From Phoebastria nigripes (taxonomy: Eukaryota; Chordata; Aves; Procellariiformes; Diomedeidae), in the NCBI GenBank assembly GCA_035582835.1, contig JAYKAV010002974.1, positions 413,000 through 476,999 on the forward strand: a stretch of DNA of 64,000 bases, in the 5' to 3' direction. This document shows, in pieces, positions 30,476 to 43,310 of this stretch (the first letter of the stretch is position 1; every line of letters begins with the position of its first letter). A program made the translations under genes and the position numbers. A model generated the notes under the pieces. The model was not told where the DNA came from. It made no database searches and saw only the letters and a program-made list of their open reading frames with translations.

Positions 30476-33400
30476 ATTGCTCCCTCTGCATTGTCTGTAT
30501 GTGTCTGTTGTTTCCTGGCTTATACTAGGTATGTGCATGCTTTGTCAGTGAGTGACCCGTGTTTCATTCTGAGGGGCCAAGTGTGTTTCCATCTCTAATA
30601 GCCCTAAAGATCCACTAGAACGACTCAACCCAGGGACAAGAGGATATCAAGACAAGGAAGAAGGCAAGGCTAAGTGCCCTGAGGGTTTTCTGTAATTCAT
30701 TGTGTCTTTTCAAGATTTTATTTAGTCTCTGACAAATTAAATTTAAATTTTGCTTACTGATAGCATTTTATTGACTTTTTTGAATGTACTTGGGGTGCAT
30801 GGGGTTTATTTGCATACTGTGCTTGGAGTTTTAACTGAGTTTAAAACAAGCAAATGGAATCTAAATTAAACGCTAGCAATAAACAAAACACCTCACTAGA
30901 ATTCAGGTAGGCAGCCCTGGTTAACCTAGTTACTGCTTCAGAAAATGTGTGCCAATATCTGGAAACTCTTATTTCGTGTCATGCAACACTCAACGGTGAC
31001 ATCTTCTCTGAGTAGCAGCCTGAGGCATTTGCTCAGTGTTGACATGGGAGGAAGAAATTTATCAGGTGACCTGCAGACACCGTTTCTCAGGATTTCTTTA
31101 ATAATTGATTTTCACGTTCTGACCAGTCCTCATAGTCTTGGAGAAGACTGAAGTCTCTTCAGTTCATGCCTTTCAGTCTACCGTGTTGTGTAATTTCCAA
31201 AACAGTTTGGCATATCTTTGTCTGAATGCTGTCCATGGACAAGACTGGTGCTTCCTTTCTTTTCTCCTAAACCCCTGTCCATTTGGTTGCTGACATCACT
31301 GCTGCTCCAGCATCCACTGTCAGAAGCACCTGCCAGGGTGCCGCAAGGGCTGGCTGCTCCCTAAGGGATGGAGGCTCCCCATGGTGTCCATCAGGACCTC
31401 CCAACCAGGGCCTGTCTCACCACTGCAGTCAGGAGCAGGGCAGCCGGGGGGCACCAGGGACAGCCCCAACCCCGGGCATCGGGCACCTCCCTGGGGTCCA
31501 GCTGAGGCCACGCTCTACCCTCGCTCTCTGTCTTGCCTCTATACCCCAGGGACATCTTGTCTCCCTCCACCATTTCTGGACCGTAACTTCCTTTCTGAAC
31601 ACAATGCAAAGACTGTTGTCCAAATCTTGTATCTTCATCGTTTTGTAACCTCTGTATCACAGGCCTTCCTGACATCACTGGCGTCTGTGCTCCACAGAAA
31701 TCATAGCTACTAACTTCTCTTTCTTGGCCATTTCTCTGACTGAGCAACTTGCTCCGCCACCTCCATGGGCATCTCTCTGCCCGGCTTTTTCCCATTACAG
31801 GCCATGTAATTGTAATAATCCTTGCATATCAAGTCTTTATTCTTATCAACCCTCACTCCTCTTTCTGTAGCTTTGACTCTTTCTCCTACAGCCATCGTTC
31901 ATTTTCTTCACGTTGCCCTTTACGGATGAAATGCCCTTCCTGAAATCATGCCCGGGTTACCCACCCTCCTGCACAAAAATCTTGTTAGTTATAAGCAGAG
32001 CTGCAGGTGGCTGGTAGGTTTATAGAAGTATGAAAGTAAATAAATAAATTGATGATTTAGTCAAACCCAGAAGTTTATGATTTATCACATGATTTATACG
32101 GCTGAATCTGTGCAAGACACCTGTCTTTCTAGGCTGCGACTAGATCTTATTTAGGTGCTTGGAAATCATAAAACATCAGATGGGAGCTGGCTTCTGCAAA
32201 GCTTACCTCATTTTTCTATATGATTAGTCCTACAGTTTGGCTCAATGGATTACTCTAAAGGGCTTGTTTTCATTTAATTGTATTTGGTCTACTGTCTTTT
32301 TTATGTTACTGGAAAGAAAATCCCAACTGACTAACACAGATGCTTTACTTCTCTATCTAATGTAGCAGTAACATATTAGTCAGTGCGCTGAACATTCACC
32401 ACCATGAAATGAAATATTTTTTTTAGATGAGGCACAGCAGATTTCCCTTTATAAATCCAGTTTTAATTTGATTATAATTTTTGGTGCAATCATGTAGATA
32501 ATGCAACTGATAAATTTTCTAAAATCTTGACATCTATATGAGTAGAAGTGGAAGCAGAATGCATATCAGTAAACTAAATTAAATGCTTACTAAGAGAAGT
32601 TACAAACAGACTTTAAAACTTTCTTCAAAGAAGCTCATAATTTCTTTTGTGAAAGTTCGATGCTATATAACAGTCTTGCCAAACACGTATCACATGGATT
32701 TACTGTGTCCCTAAAATTCCATTGAAATCCCCTCAATGCATTCCCTTTTTATATCTGCATGGAATATATCAAGTTGAAGGTATATATAGGAAGTAGAGCT
32801 CTGCCTGTAGTTTTTTGTTATAATAAATAAAATGTCCGCTATTCCCATTTACCTCTGAACCTGCAACATGAATTGGCTACTTACATATTGGAAACAGCTG
32901 AAAGAAGTTGAGAGAAGAGGATTGAAAACAAGCAAAGATCAGATCTAAATCAAAACCCAACATATTTTAAGTTTTCTTTTTCTAGTCCATTAACAACTTC
33001 ATAACCACTTTACTAATTGTATAGTTGCAAAACATATGTCACCTTATATTAATCTTATATATTCCTGAGTGTTTCAACATCTGTACAGAAAATGCTATCT
33101 TCTCTGTGTTAGTATTATGTTTTATATCAGTATCACTGAAAACTTGTCACAAAAACTCTGTATTTTGTTCCAAATAATTTATTATAATATTGTGCCATCA
33201 AATGACCCCTATAAACCTCATATGGGAAAATGGCCCAATAAATAATACTTTATGAAAACATTTCTTGAGAGGAGAAATAATCTAACCTAGATAATACATC
33301 TTGAACTGATGAATGTAAGGATTTATGTGGAAAATATTCCAATATGTTTTTATGAGGGCTAAGACAGTAAGTGGAGAAAAATGGAACTGCATTTTTTCTT

Positions 33401-34120
33401 TCCATACTTTTTTATGTCTTAATCTACATCACTGCATAAAGAAAAAGGCTGTATATCTCAAAACAAGTAATATTTGTGTGAGGAAATTACAGATGTTTAA
33501 AATCACAGGAATTACTTTAGTAGTTATTAAAGGCTTAGCCATGCATGGTGCAGAGTGCTCTCAAATTACTGTGTTCAACAGGAACTGATTGTTTTCAACA
33601 CTTCTTCAGAACCATCAGAACTGTATAATAATTAAACCCTAGCAATATACTTCTATATACCTGTTTAAGGGAAGAGTTCTTTCTTGTGAGCCAAATATAT
33701 ACTTGGTGACATGGCAGAGAGTTTGAAGGTATTACGCATTGCAATATTCAGTCTTTATTCTTATTGATGCTAGCAAGCACTTTAGAAATATTTAATAAAT
33801 TTGGTAGGAAGTGCCATATTATTTGGGGACAGTGATCCACCCTACATTTGTTGCTGATGACTTATGGCTAGGAAAGCAGAGATAATGTCAGTTTGAAGGT
33901 TTGCTTCGTGATCGCACCTTGTAAGTATCATGGTGGTAATTGAAAATGTCTTTAAAACCAATAGTGTGACTGAGATAGTCACCTCTGCCAGAATGAGGTG
34001 GGAGGAGAAGTCAGTTTCTGGACAGAGGATGTGCCCCTTGCAGCAACACTGCAGGGGCACCAAGTTCCAAGAGGTCATTTGGAAAAGAGGAGTTTCTTTA
34101 TTGTTTCTTGTCTTTATCTA

Positions 34121-34140
34121 GTCAAGTCAAGTCAAGTCAC
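34121..34140 (+). repeat. Short (GTCAA)n microsatellite
   Basis: Just under four units of GTCAA lie in a row. It is a minor simple repeat in intron 2. Confidence 0.8.
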
Positions 34141-37100
34141 GATCTCCAGACAGGGGTCAGCGTGCTTACTTCAGATGTTCTAGCTTCAGCAGATATTCCA
34201 TCTTCTGAATCTCTGAAGATAATGTTCAACTAGCTTAGTGTTAGTTCAGGAAATAAAGCGGAATGGTTTCTCCAGCTAGAGAAAAGCTGCAATGGCAAAC
34301 TACAATTTTATGCCTCTCCATGGCCCTCTTGCCAAATGATACATAGAGCAGCATATGAAAAACATGTTGGGGAAGACTTTTAAGCCCTGAAATGCCTGTA
34401 GTGGAGACTGGGAAATGTAACAGAAACTTTCCAAGGATGACGAGGACAGTGGGAAACCTAATCTCCTTCCCATGGAGGCAATCTGCCAGGAAAGACCTAC
34501 TGTAGGCAAAGTTCGGGCAAAAAGCCTCTTCTCAGAAAACAACAGGTTTGGTTGGGGAGGAAACATGAGGACAACTGGTCAAGTCCTTAATTCCTTATTA
34601 TGTTTTGCTTAACTTTGGCATTAGTGGAGTAATACAAGCCAGGCCTTCAAAATCTGGCCCAATGTTTTGAAAACTGCATTGCCTGAAGTTAAATGTATTT
34701 TTAGGAATCAAAGCAAAAATGTCATTGAAAAGGTTGAAGCCTGGGAGGGGTGAGCTCACACCTTCACCACTCCAGTAATTTGGCTGGAGAGTGTTTCGTG
34801 CTAGGTAAATTGGGGACCAGCTAGCCATATTGCAGCCAGATCTGCAGTGGTAGCAGGCTGCTGGAGGGAAAGAACACTGGAAAGTGAACTCAGATTTACA
34901 TGGAGATAATGGGATACATGTGAACAATTTGGGGGATTTTATCAGTGTACTTTCATGTCAAGCTTTTAATTAAGTCTGCCAATTTTTGTTTTCCTGTATG
35001 TGCTTTTGCTGTTTACCTTGGTGACTTTCCTTCCCTGTTTCAGTGTCTGTAGTTCGTTAATCTGTTTTCTTCTGAAATCTTTGAGAAATATTTTCCACCT
35101 CTTTTTGTCTAGCGGCCTTTCTAGAGATAAGCCACCTCACCTCTTTTTAAATGCTTTTCTTTTTTGCATCTTCCTCATCTGTAGATTTTCTTGTTTCTCC
35201 ATATAGGTTTTTTGCCCTCTTTTCCCATCTTGCTACAACATTCTCCCTTTTCCCTGTATTCCTTGCTTTGTCCCTAAGAGCTTTTTCTTACATCTGCCTT
35301 CTGCCATTCCAGAACTGGATCTCCATCTCTTCTCGCTACTAACAGAATGACTTTGGTGGGAAAGTGATGCTCTCTTTTTTTTGCTAGCAAGACATTGTTC
35401 TCGTCTCCTGTTGGGTGAAAGAGGGACCAGGCAAACCTCTTTTCCATTCTCCTCCAGGAGGGCCTTTTGCCCTATGTGGTCTGGGTGTGGTAAGCTCAGA
35501 TAGCCTGCTGATGCTTTCATTGCATGGGCCACAGGGAGGGGATGTACCTTTCATTCCCTCCCCTACACAGAGCCCTACCACAGCGTCAAGATGATGAGAA
35601 TCACTGCAGCAGAGGGATGAAGCCTTAGGGCGGGAGGGGGGAACAAATAATGAATTGTTGTCAACCCTCCCTACTGCATTAGGCTGCCAGATGATTGCTT
35701 ATTCCTTGCTCCCACCCACACGCTTCATGCCACCACCAGCATTCTTGGTCCTTTGTGGCTGATGTTGTGGGCTAGTCAGCTGATGAGTCAGCTCTGCTAA
35801 CCAGTGCTTTTCCAGCTCCCCATGGCAGGGATAGCTTTGGCATAAGAGTTTCAGCCAGGATTATCTGCGTGGAAGGGGGGGCCGCTTGGGCACATTAATT
35901 GATTTATTTAGAAGTTTACCATTCTGCGTTTAAAGAGCAGGTTTCCAGGGGTGTGCAATTCAGCTCGTCTTGTTCTCTTTGCATACGCTCCGATGCAGGG
36001 AGTTTTGAAACTACATCTGTTAGTATGGGAGTGTGGAGTTAACGGGAAATTCAAACTTTGAATAGGTCAGGAAATTTAAAGTTTTGTTCTCACAGCAATT
36101 AACTACATGTTGGTCTCAGATGGTATTTTAGCTCATCGGGTTAACGTACAAAATGAATCTTGCGCCACAGCTGAGTTCCCGCACCACAGCTGAACTTGGC
36201 ACAGGGACCGGGTGGGAGAAGAGACGATCAGAGCTTCAAAATACCTTTGTGCCTCCTCGATGCCGGGCAGGCCTGGGCCTCTTTAGCGCTTCCCAGGGGT
36301 CAGAACACCCTCCGGGACTGGCGCATCCAGCGTCTCACAGCTTGTGTCAACTGGGGAACATCTGGGCAGTGGAAAATACATCAGGCACAAGAATGTTCCA
36401 GCTGCCCTGTTCCCAGCCTGCCCCGTCCTGCCTTGACTCCATCGACTCCCGGCTGCGTTGCCTTGGCCGGGGTGCTACAGTTAGGCCCTCCAGCTCCTCT
36501 TCTCATCCTGCATGTCAGGCAAAGGCTATGCCGTGCTAGGACAGGTTGTATGGACCACCACGTGCGGAAGGCTCAGTCACAACAACTTGCTTTAAACTAA
36601 TTTCTGCAGCTGCACTATTTGCTGTCCTCTTTAATCTGCCTTCTGCTTGGATGGTGCCAGGTATCCTTCAGCAGTCCTGGCCAAGCTCGAACTTCATTTA
36701 CATTGCAGTAACAGAACACTTTTTTCCTCCACTTCCAGACAAAAACTGTCTGGAAAGCACTAGGCCATGGTAGAAAGGTAGCTGAGCATCAAGTATGTAC
36801 GGTATGTTGGGGCAGCAGGAAGAGGGTGAGGGTAGAAGCTTTTTTTTGAGCATGCTTGCAATAATTTTTGAACAACTGAGTTACTCAGAAATCCTTAAAG
36901 CTTGATTGTAATTACTGCGATTTCTCACAGTACTTAAACTTATTTCTAATGAAAGAATACCTCTTAGTAGCTATTTAAAGTCAATTAATTTATTAAATAA
37001 CGATTTATATTACACTAATCTGAAATCGTTTGATTTTGGATTANTAGTTGGAGTATAAGTGAGCTGGATTACATTTCTCTGGATAATTTTCAAATTAAAT

Positions 37101-40100
37101 AAACTTCACAAAAGGACTAAAAAAAAAATGTAAAGGCAAATTTGCAGCTAATCCAAATTACTGTCTGCATGTTCTCTTATATGTATAGGTGGTGTACAGA
37201 TCTTTGACCGTCAGGTGCAAGTTTTTAGAGCTGTGGAGGGAATGAGGAAAGCTTGCAGTAATTATTTGGAAATTGGCATCTCAGAGGTCATTGTTTATCC
37301 TGATTTCATTATACTAAATTATTGACCAATTCTTTCTCTAGAATTGCAGGTCCAATGGCACTTAGGCACATGTATTAGATGCCTTCTTGCATCTCCTTAG
37401 AAAATGGAGCAATTGACCACACTGTCTTTGAGTAGAAGAGGTCATATTCTTGAAAAAAGATTGCAAATATTTTATTTTCATAGAATAAGGAATATAAAAA
37501 GGACTCTCAGTAAGGCAAGACTTTTTAGGTACCAGCTCCGTGGTCAGACTGCCCTGCAGAACAGAGCTGATCTGCAAGTATTCTAGCAGCTGTTTACCCT
37601 GAAATACCCATATGTAAACTCATTCCTGCTGTTACCAATGATTTTTTCGCCAACTGCCTCCAGAAGAACAGTATAATTTGTTTGTAAAGGTAAAGTAGCA
37701 CAACAGTATTCTCATGTACCTCTTTCCATAACTAGAAAGGAAAAATTGCCGTGTTAATTAAATTCTTGCATTAGTATCCAACGCTCTTTCACTTTAGATT
37801 AACTTCTTGTGGTTTAGCCAAAGTTCATAGAGAGGGACAAAGTCATATCTCTTTGTTTAGGCAGGAGTTGACCTTGTATATTTTTCATTTCCATGGGAAA
37901 CTGTTGTAGTGGTAAGTGAATGGGCACAAATCAGTAACATAAGACTCAGGGCAACATCTTCAGAAGTTTCAGAAATCTTTGAAACTATGGCCTATCTTCA
38001 AAAATGCCTGCAGCCTTGTCTGTACTGATACCGTTACCCTTGAGGTCACTCTGAAGGCTGTCAACACCCTCCCTTTATAGATCAGCATTTCTGTCTCATC
38101 ACCTCCACCAGCACTTTGTCCAAGCTGAGAAACTGTAGTGATGCTCGGTGTCTGAGGTTGAGCCTGCCTCGCTGCCCTGACTTCCCATCCACGATGTGAG
38201 TGCGCCAGGCTCTGACAGTGAGGTCCACCAGCAGCAACCTCACAATCCCCCATCCAGATTCCAGCCTAATTCCCCTCCATAAATATAGGTGAGACCTGGA
38301 GCAGAGATGAGGCTGATTTTGGGGTGTCATTAGTTTCATATCAAAGCTAGACCGGGAGGTCATCTTTTCTGTAAACGGCAAACTGCAGTGCAGATGGGAG
38401 GGGACCTCTCCCACTGCTTGAGCTGGGTGAAGATACACANGAAGGTCAAGCCTGAATATCACTTTGGATGAAGCCAAGGGCACTTCACAACCTGTGGGTG
38501 CATCTCCAGGGTCCCTGAAGCCATCTGTAGCGTGTGTGGGCACACCTGAACGAGCTTTCACCTGGCTAGCGTGGCTAATAATAGCAATGAACTTGTGGGA
38601 CAGCGTGCAAACGAGTCATCTTGGCCCACACTGTGAGACCTCAATGGGTTTAACGCTGTGCCCTCATTGCTGTTGTTACTTATTTAAGCTGGATTATAAA
38701 GCTGGTTTGGGCAAGCCTGTTTGTGCTGCCTTTAAATGAAAAGTGTCTGTATACTAGTCCTCATAAAATCTCAATGAGCAATACATCCAAATTAATTTTT
38801 TAAATTGTAGGCTCCAAAGTAATTTAACAGCTTTTGAAAACTTTNTTTCAAGTAATTAGTGCAAATAATTCACGACAGAACAACAATGGTTGCTTTCAGA
38901 GCACTAACTGCTTGTGAAAATAGGCTAAACCCTCCCTTCATTGGGTAGAGTTGACTTACCGTAAGAGGATGAATATTTTTAACTTTTTTCTTTAAATTCC
39001 CACCTGCCCCTATCACCCAAAGGCCATTCCAGCTACCACCTACAAGGCGTGTCCGTACAACAGATTAGTATGTTGGTCATTTGTGGGACACTGTCAGCTA
39101 AAATATAAAATAGGCTCTTCTGTCCTAGAAACAAGCTCTAACTAGTACTCATTGTATTTTCATAGTAATTCTTCAGAATAAACTTTTGATAGCAAGCCTG
39201 TTTCCTGATCTACCATTTCTGTATCGGTGTTTCTAACACTGCAGCAGGGCAGTGTTTAATTCAGGGCAATCATATCTGTTGTTTATTGAATCTAATGTTT
39301 GTTTGACTGTTTACCATGGCTTTTAAATATCTTAGTTAACATAATTCACAGTAGCACATGGTTGGCAGACATGGACCTTTAAGATAATAAAAAGGAACGG
39401 GCTGAATAAATGTTTGAAAAAGGTGCCAGTATAGTTTAAAAGCTACGTATCTTAAACTGTTATTTAATTCTACTCAAGCAACATGACTCCATCCAGTTAA
39501 AACTAAAGATATCAATCTTTGAGATACCAATCCAGATAAAACCAAGCTGTACCTTTCTTCCCTGCTCGAACTGAAATAAAATAGTCCCATGACATATGCG
39601 GGGGAAGCCCGTATGATAACATGCGTGTGCCTTATATCCGCGTGGGTCGAAAGGATGAGCTGCCTCTTTAAAAGGTTTCCGTGAACCTGTATTGTCAGAG
39701 TAAGCTCTGGTAGGCGAGGGGTTGCGTGACTGCAGCAGACTCATTTGTGACCTCAGAAAAGTGGTTATGAAAGTGATCTCTTGATCAGAGGAATAGAGCT
39801 CTGCTGCCTGCCAGACCAGCAAGGCAGAAATGAGCCTCCTCCCTGCAAATCTGCCCCGGCAGGAGAAAAAATGTTCCTCTTTTGGATGCAGCATTCATAG
39901 ACTAAGTCTTTAATGATTCCTCTGAAAAATACTCAGCTTAGAACAAAGTGGGCTCTAGAGTATACATTTTCTCCAGTTAACTTTCACACTTTATAAGAAT
40001 ATGTGCAAAAGCATCTTTGCTTTTGCTTTTTGCAATTTGCAATGTTCATTTTCTGCCTTAAACCTGTTCATATTTTCCTTAGCATAGTGCTAATAAGTTT

Positions 40101-43034
40101 AAGTTTCAATGGTTATTGGACTGACTCTGGCAGCGAGTCGCAGTGTATATCCAATGAAGATCATATTGTAACTGACGAAAAACCAATATAAACTGATGTT
40201 TATGTCACATAATGAGTGTAAAACAGACCTGATGAGTCAGTAGGTAAGAAATCACCAGTTTTCATTCAGAAGACCTTGACAGAATAAGAAGCACTGGAAG
40301 TAATTTCTGTATCATAATTCTCAATACTATTCACCTAGTATTGATCACGCAGTGAAAGCTGTAATGAACTATAATTGCCTTGAAAGTTGAGGCCGCAATC
40401 CTGTATGTTTCATGAGTGGGAGACAAGTTTCCTGTCCTTACGCCATAAGGAATACTCGTTATTTCTTTGGTAGCTTGCTATGAGTCAAGGTAGCAGGCAC
40501 CTTCACAGGAGTCAGACTTGCCTGTTCAAGTCAGTGACACATATGCAGAAGAGTTGAAACTGGAGAAAAGGTTATATTTTATTAGCTAGAACTTTGTTTC
40601 TGAAACACAGAACATTGGTTGTTCCTCGTTTTCGCATGGGACAAGTCTGATAAGAGCTCTGTGGCTGCCTTTGAATTTTATCACTATATCTAAGTAGTCT
40701 CTGTTTTTAAAAATTGAAAAGCAAATCAAAGCAGGTCCACAATTTACATTTTTAGAGCATTCAAATATTACCTTTCCTGCTTTTTTTAAAGACAGTATTT
40801 TTTATTATGCTTAGAAAATTTAAAGGTCCTAATTCTGGTCGTTGACCTAGGGACTGTGGCATTTTTTAAAAACTTAATTTCTCTAGTGCTAAGGGGGAGA
40901 GAACATATAAGCCCACTACTGGCCTGCTTAGGGTCTTTAGGATCTGCTTGGGATCTTTTTCTGAGCATGGAACCTGGCTGTGAAAAAAGGCAAAGCAAAA
41001 CGTTTGTGAGGAAGTGAAAAATGAAGGTTCTTGTAGTAATTGAACACATCACGTGCATGCGTTTTCTACTTCTGCAGAAGGTTCCTGTTCTGCAAAGCAA
41101 TTTATTTTTGGACAAACCGTAATGTCTTCTCTGCAGGCCCTCTGACTTACAAGGGATTCCAGTTGGGAGCAAGGTCAATCTGTTTGGATAGCTTTTCAGG
41201 ACTAGTTTTTAAAGGCATACATTAAAATATTAATGTGTATAAAAACCCATTAAACATATCCAGGGATTGTAACATTATCAATTTAGGGTTCTGGTAGTTC
41301 AATTTTTGACTTCTGTTGTTGGATTGTTCTTCATTCTGAGCTTTTAGGTAAGATTTTCATGTTACTGGTTTTCTTCAGCATTCTAAAAGGTTCTGGAATA
41401 TAGTTCAGTGTTTTAAAATTATCTTGAAAATTGATTTTGAAAGAATTTTTTAAAGCTTTAGATACTGTTCCTGATGTTTCATTTGCCTGTATCTTGTCTC
41501 GGCATGTTCTTTTACTTCCTGAGGTAGAAAAGCCAAAGGTCAAGGACCTCCTCTCAGGCATATTTTTCCCACAGCTCGTTAGGTTCATCTAACCTCTCAA
41601 GGCTTCANAGAGTCAATGTCATCCTGGCAGTCTCCACAGACAGCAGAAAAGACCAAAGCAAAGCAGCTCTGCCTTAGAGAGAGAGCGCCGTATTCTGTGG
41701 TGTGTGTGTATTTATCGGTGATTGTGCAGCAGTGTGCTGTGGTATCCAGCTGACTTAAAGGTGGAGATTCTCGCATTTCTTCTGTCAAGTGCGTTTGCTT
41801 ATTTAAAGTACACTGGAAAGCAAATGTGGCTGTGTCTTTGCCTTTAATATCGGATACAGTATGGCTGCTATATAAAGCAGATATTAAGGAATTGCTCTTA
41901 TGATATTTCTGACTCTGAAACTGATGAAGCCAGATTTGGTTTTCTGGGTAACATATGCACATCCTGTGCACTAAGGTCTCAGCGTGAATATTTTAGATGC
42001 AATGTTTATTTCATCTTAAAGGTTTCCTTTATCCTCTCCAGATCGTGTGCTTTGGCTATTTTTAAACAGTCTCTTGGGTGATATACTGGCCTACTGACAC
42101 ATGCTCTTTCAACTCTCTTCTAACAGATACTGACTTAAATTCCCTCTTGGAGCTAGCAGGTATGAATTTAGCCCGTGCCTTTCCATGCAGAGTGGTGCAA
42201 ACGAAATTATAAAGGGACAAGAATGTTATAAAAGCAGTAGAAATTGAGGAGTGGAAGCTCAGGAGATAGTCTGTTTGAAACATAGGCCTGGAAAAGAAGT
42301 TATCAAATCCAAAAAGGCTAGCAAAGATCATGTAAATCTCACATAAGTCAGTCACTGTCAGATTGATTTAATCAGGAAGGGGGAGAGACGCTTTCTCATA
42401 CACTTTCCTAGTTGCGTTTATTTTCACGCTTGGTCTTTGATTTGATTTCATTCTTCAGGGATTGATTTACTAAATGTTCTAAACTGTAGATCTAAATTGA
42501 AGAGGGTAAAATGGTGCACATCTTCTGCAGCCAATAAAGACTAAAAATGTTCTGATATTCTCAAGATAAATCTGTTATCAGGAGTTCATTGCATTTCTTC
42601 TATAAGATGCAATTCTTACAGTCTCCTTTTTTAAAGTGGGGAAGATTCCAGTAGACTGTAGTTGCTTACTTATGAACACACATAGCTTTTCTCTTAGCTG
42701 TCTTTTCAGTAGAAATGGATTTTGGTCTCATTACTTATGTTTCTGAAAAATATTTCAGACTCAAATTTATTTCAATAGCCTGTTTATCATAAAAGAATTT
42801 TTTTTTTTTGTTTGGATGCAATGATTAGTCACAAGCTGGTCTTTCATCATATGCTTAAATTTAGTCACATACACGCTTTCTCATAAGGTTCTGATTTTTC
42901 TTATTGTCGCTTCTGTGATATACTTCGTTTCGCGTCACAGATGCTGCGCTTGTTCATCTGTTGTTTATTTTCTGTCTGCAGCAAATTTTGTGGACAAGGT
43001 CATGGCATTGCAATGAGCGTGTAACAACATATGA

Positions 43035-43310
43035 AATGCACTACTGTGTCACACCAGCAGTCCATCTAGTCTGGTATTCTCGTCTCCAAAATTGCTGTCT
43101 TTTATCTGCTTTAAAGCATTCTTGTACTGGTGTCACTGAGCGCTTCACAGTCCTCATATTGTGGGGTTGGGTGAACAGCAGTTCTGCATTCAGTTTACCC
43201 ATTGCCTTTACAATTTTGTAAACCTCTGTTACATCTCCCCTCATCCTTCTCTCCTCAGTAAACAGTCACAGCCATTTTAGTCTCTCCTCAAAGGGTAGCT
43301 GCCTCTGCTA
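43035..43310 (-). mobile_element. Old CR1/L3-type LINE remnant, antisense
   Basis: Read on the minus strand, MRGDVTEVYKIV resembles the [14 protein letters not shown] motif of the CR1 ORF2 tail, preceded by degraded EERL-like sequence. Its 3' side reads AATACCAGACTAGATGGACT, like the end of old reptilian CR1 copies (GATACTGGGCTAGATGGAC). Divergence is high and boundaries are approximate. It is in intron 2. Confidence 0.6.

Noticed and set aside
31283..31560. GC-rich patch with overlapping frames on both strands
   Set aside because: CpG density is low to moderate, there is no domain, and no boundary signals are seen; it is probably just a local composition change.
38082..38561. 159-codon minus-strand frame
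   Set aside because: It has no recognisable domain, contains an N, and lies in a GC-richer patch likely to be an old repeat.
39460..39894. 144-codon minus-strand frame near an AHR-response-element core
   Set aside because: There is no domain, splice or start evidence, and the composition looks random.
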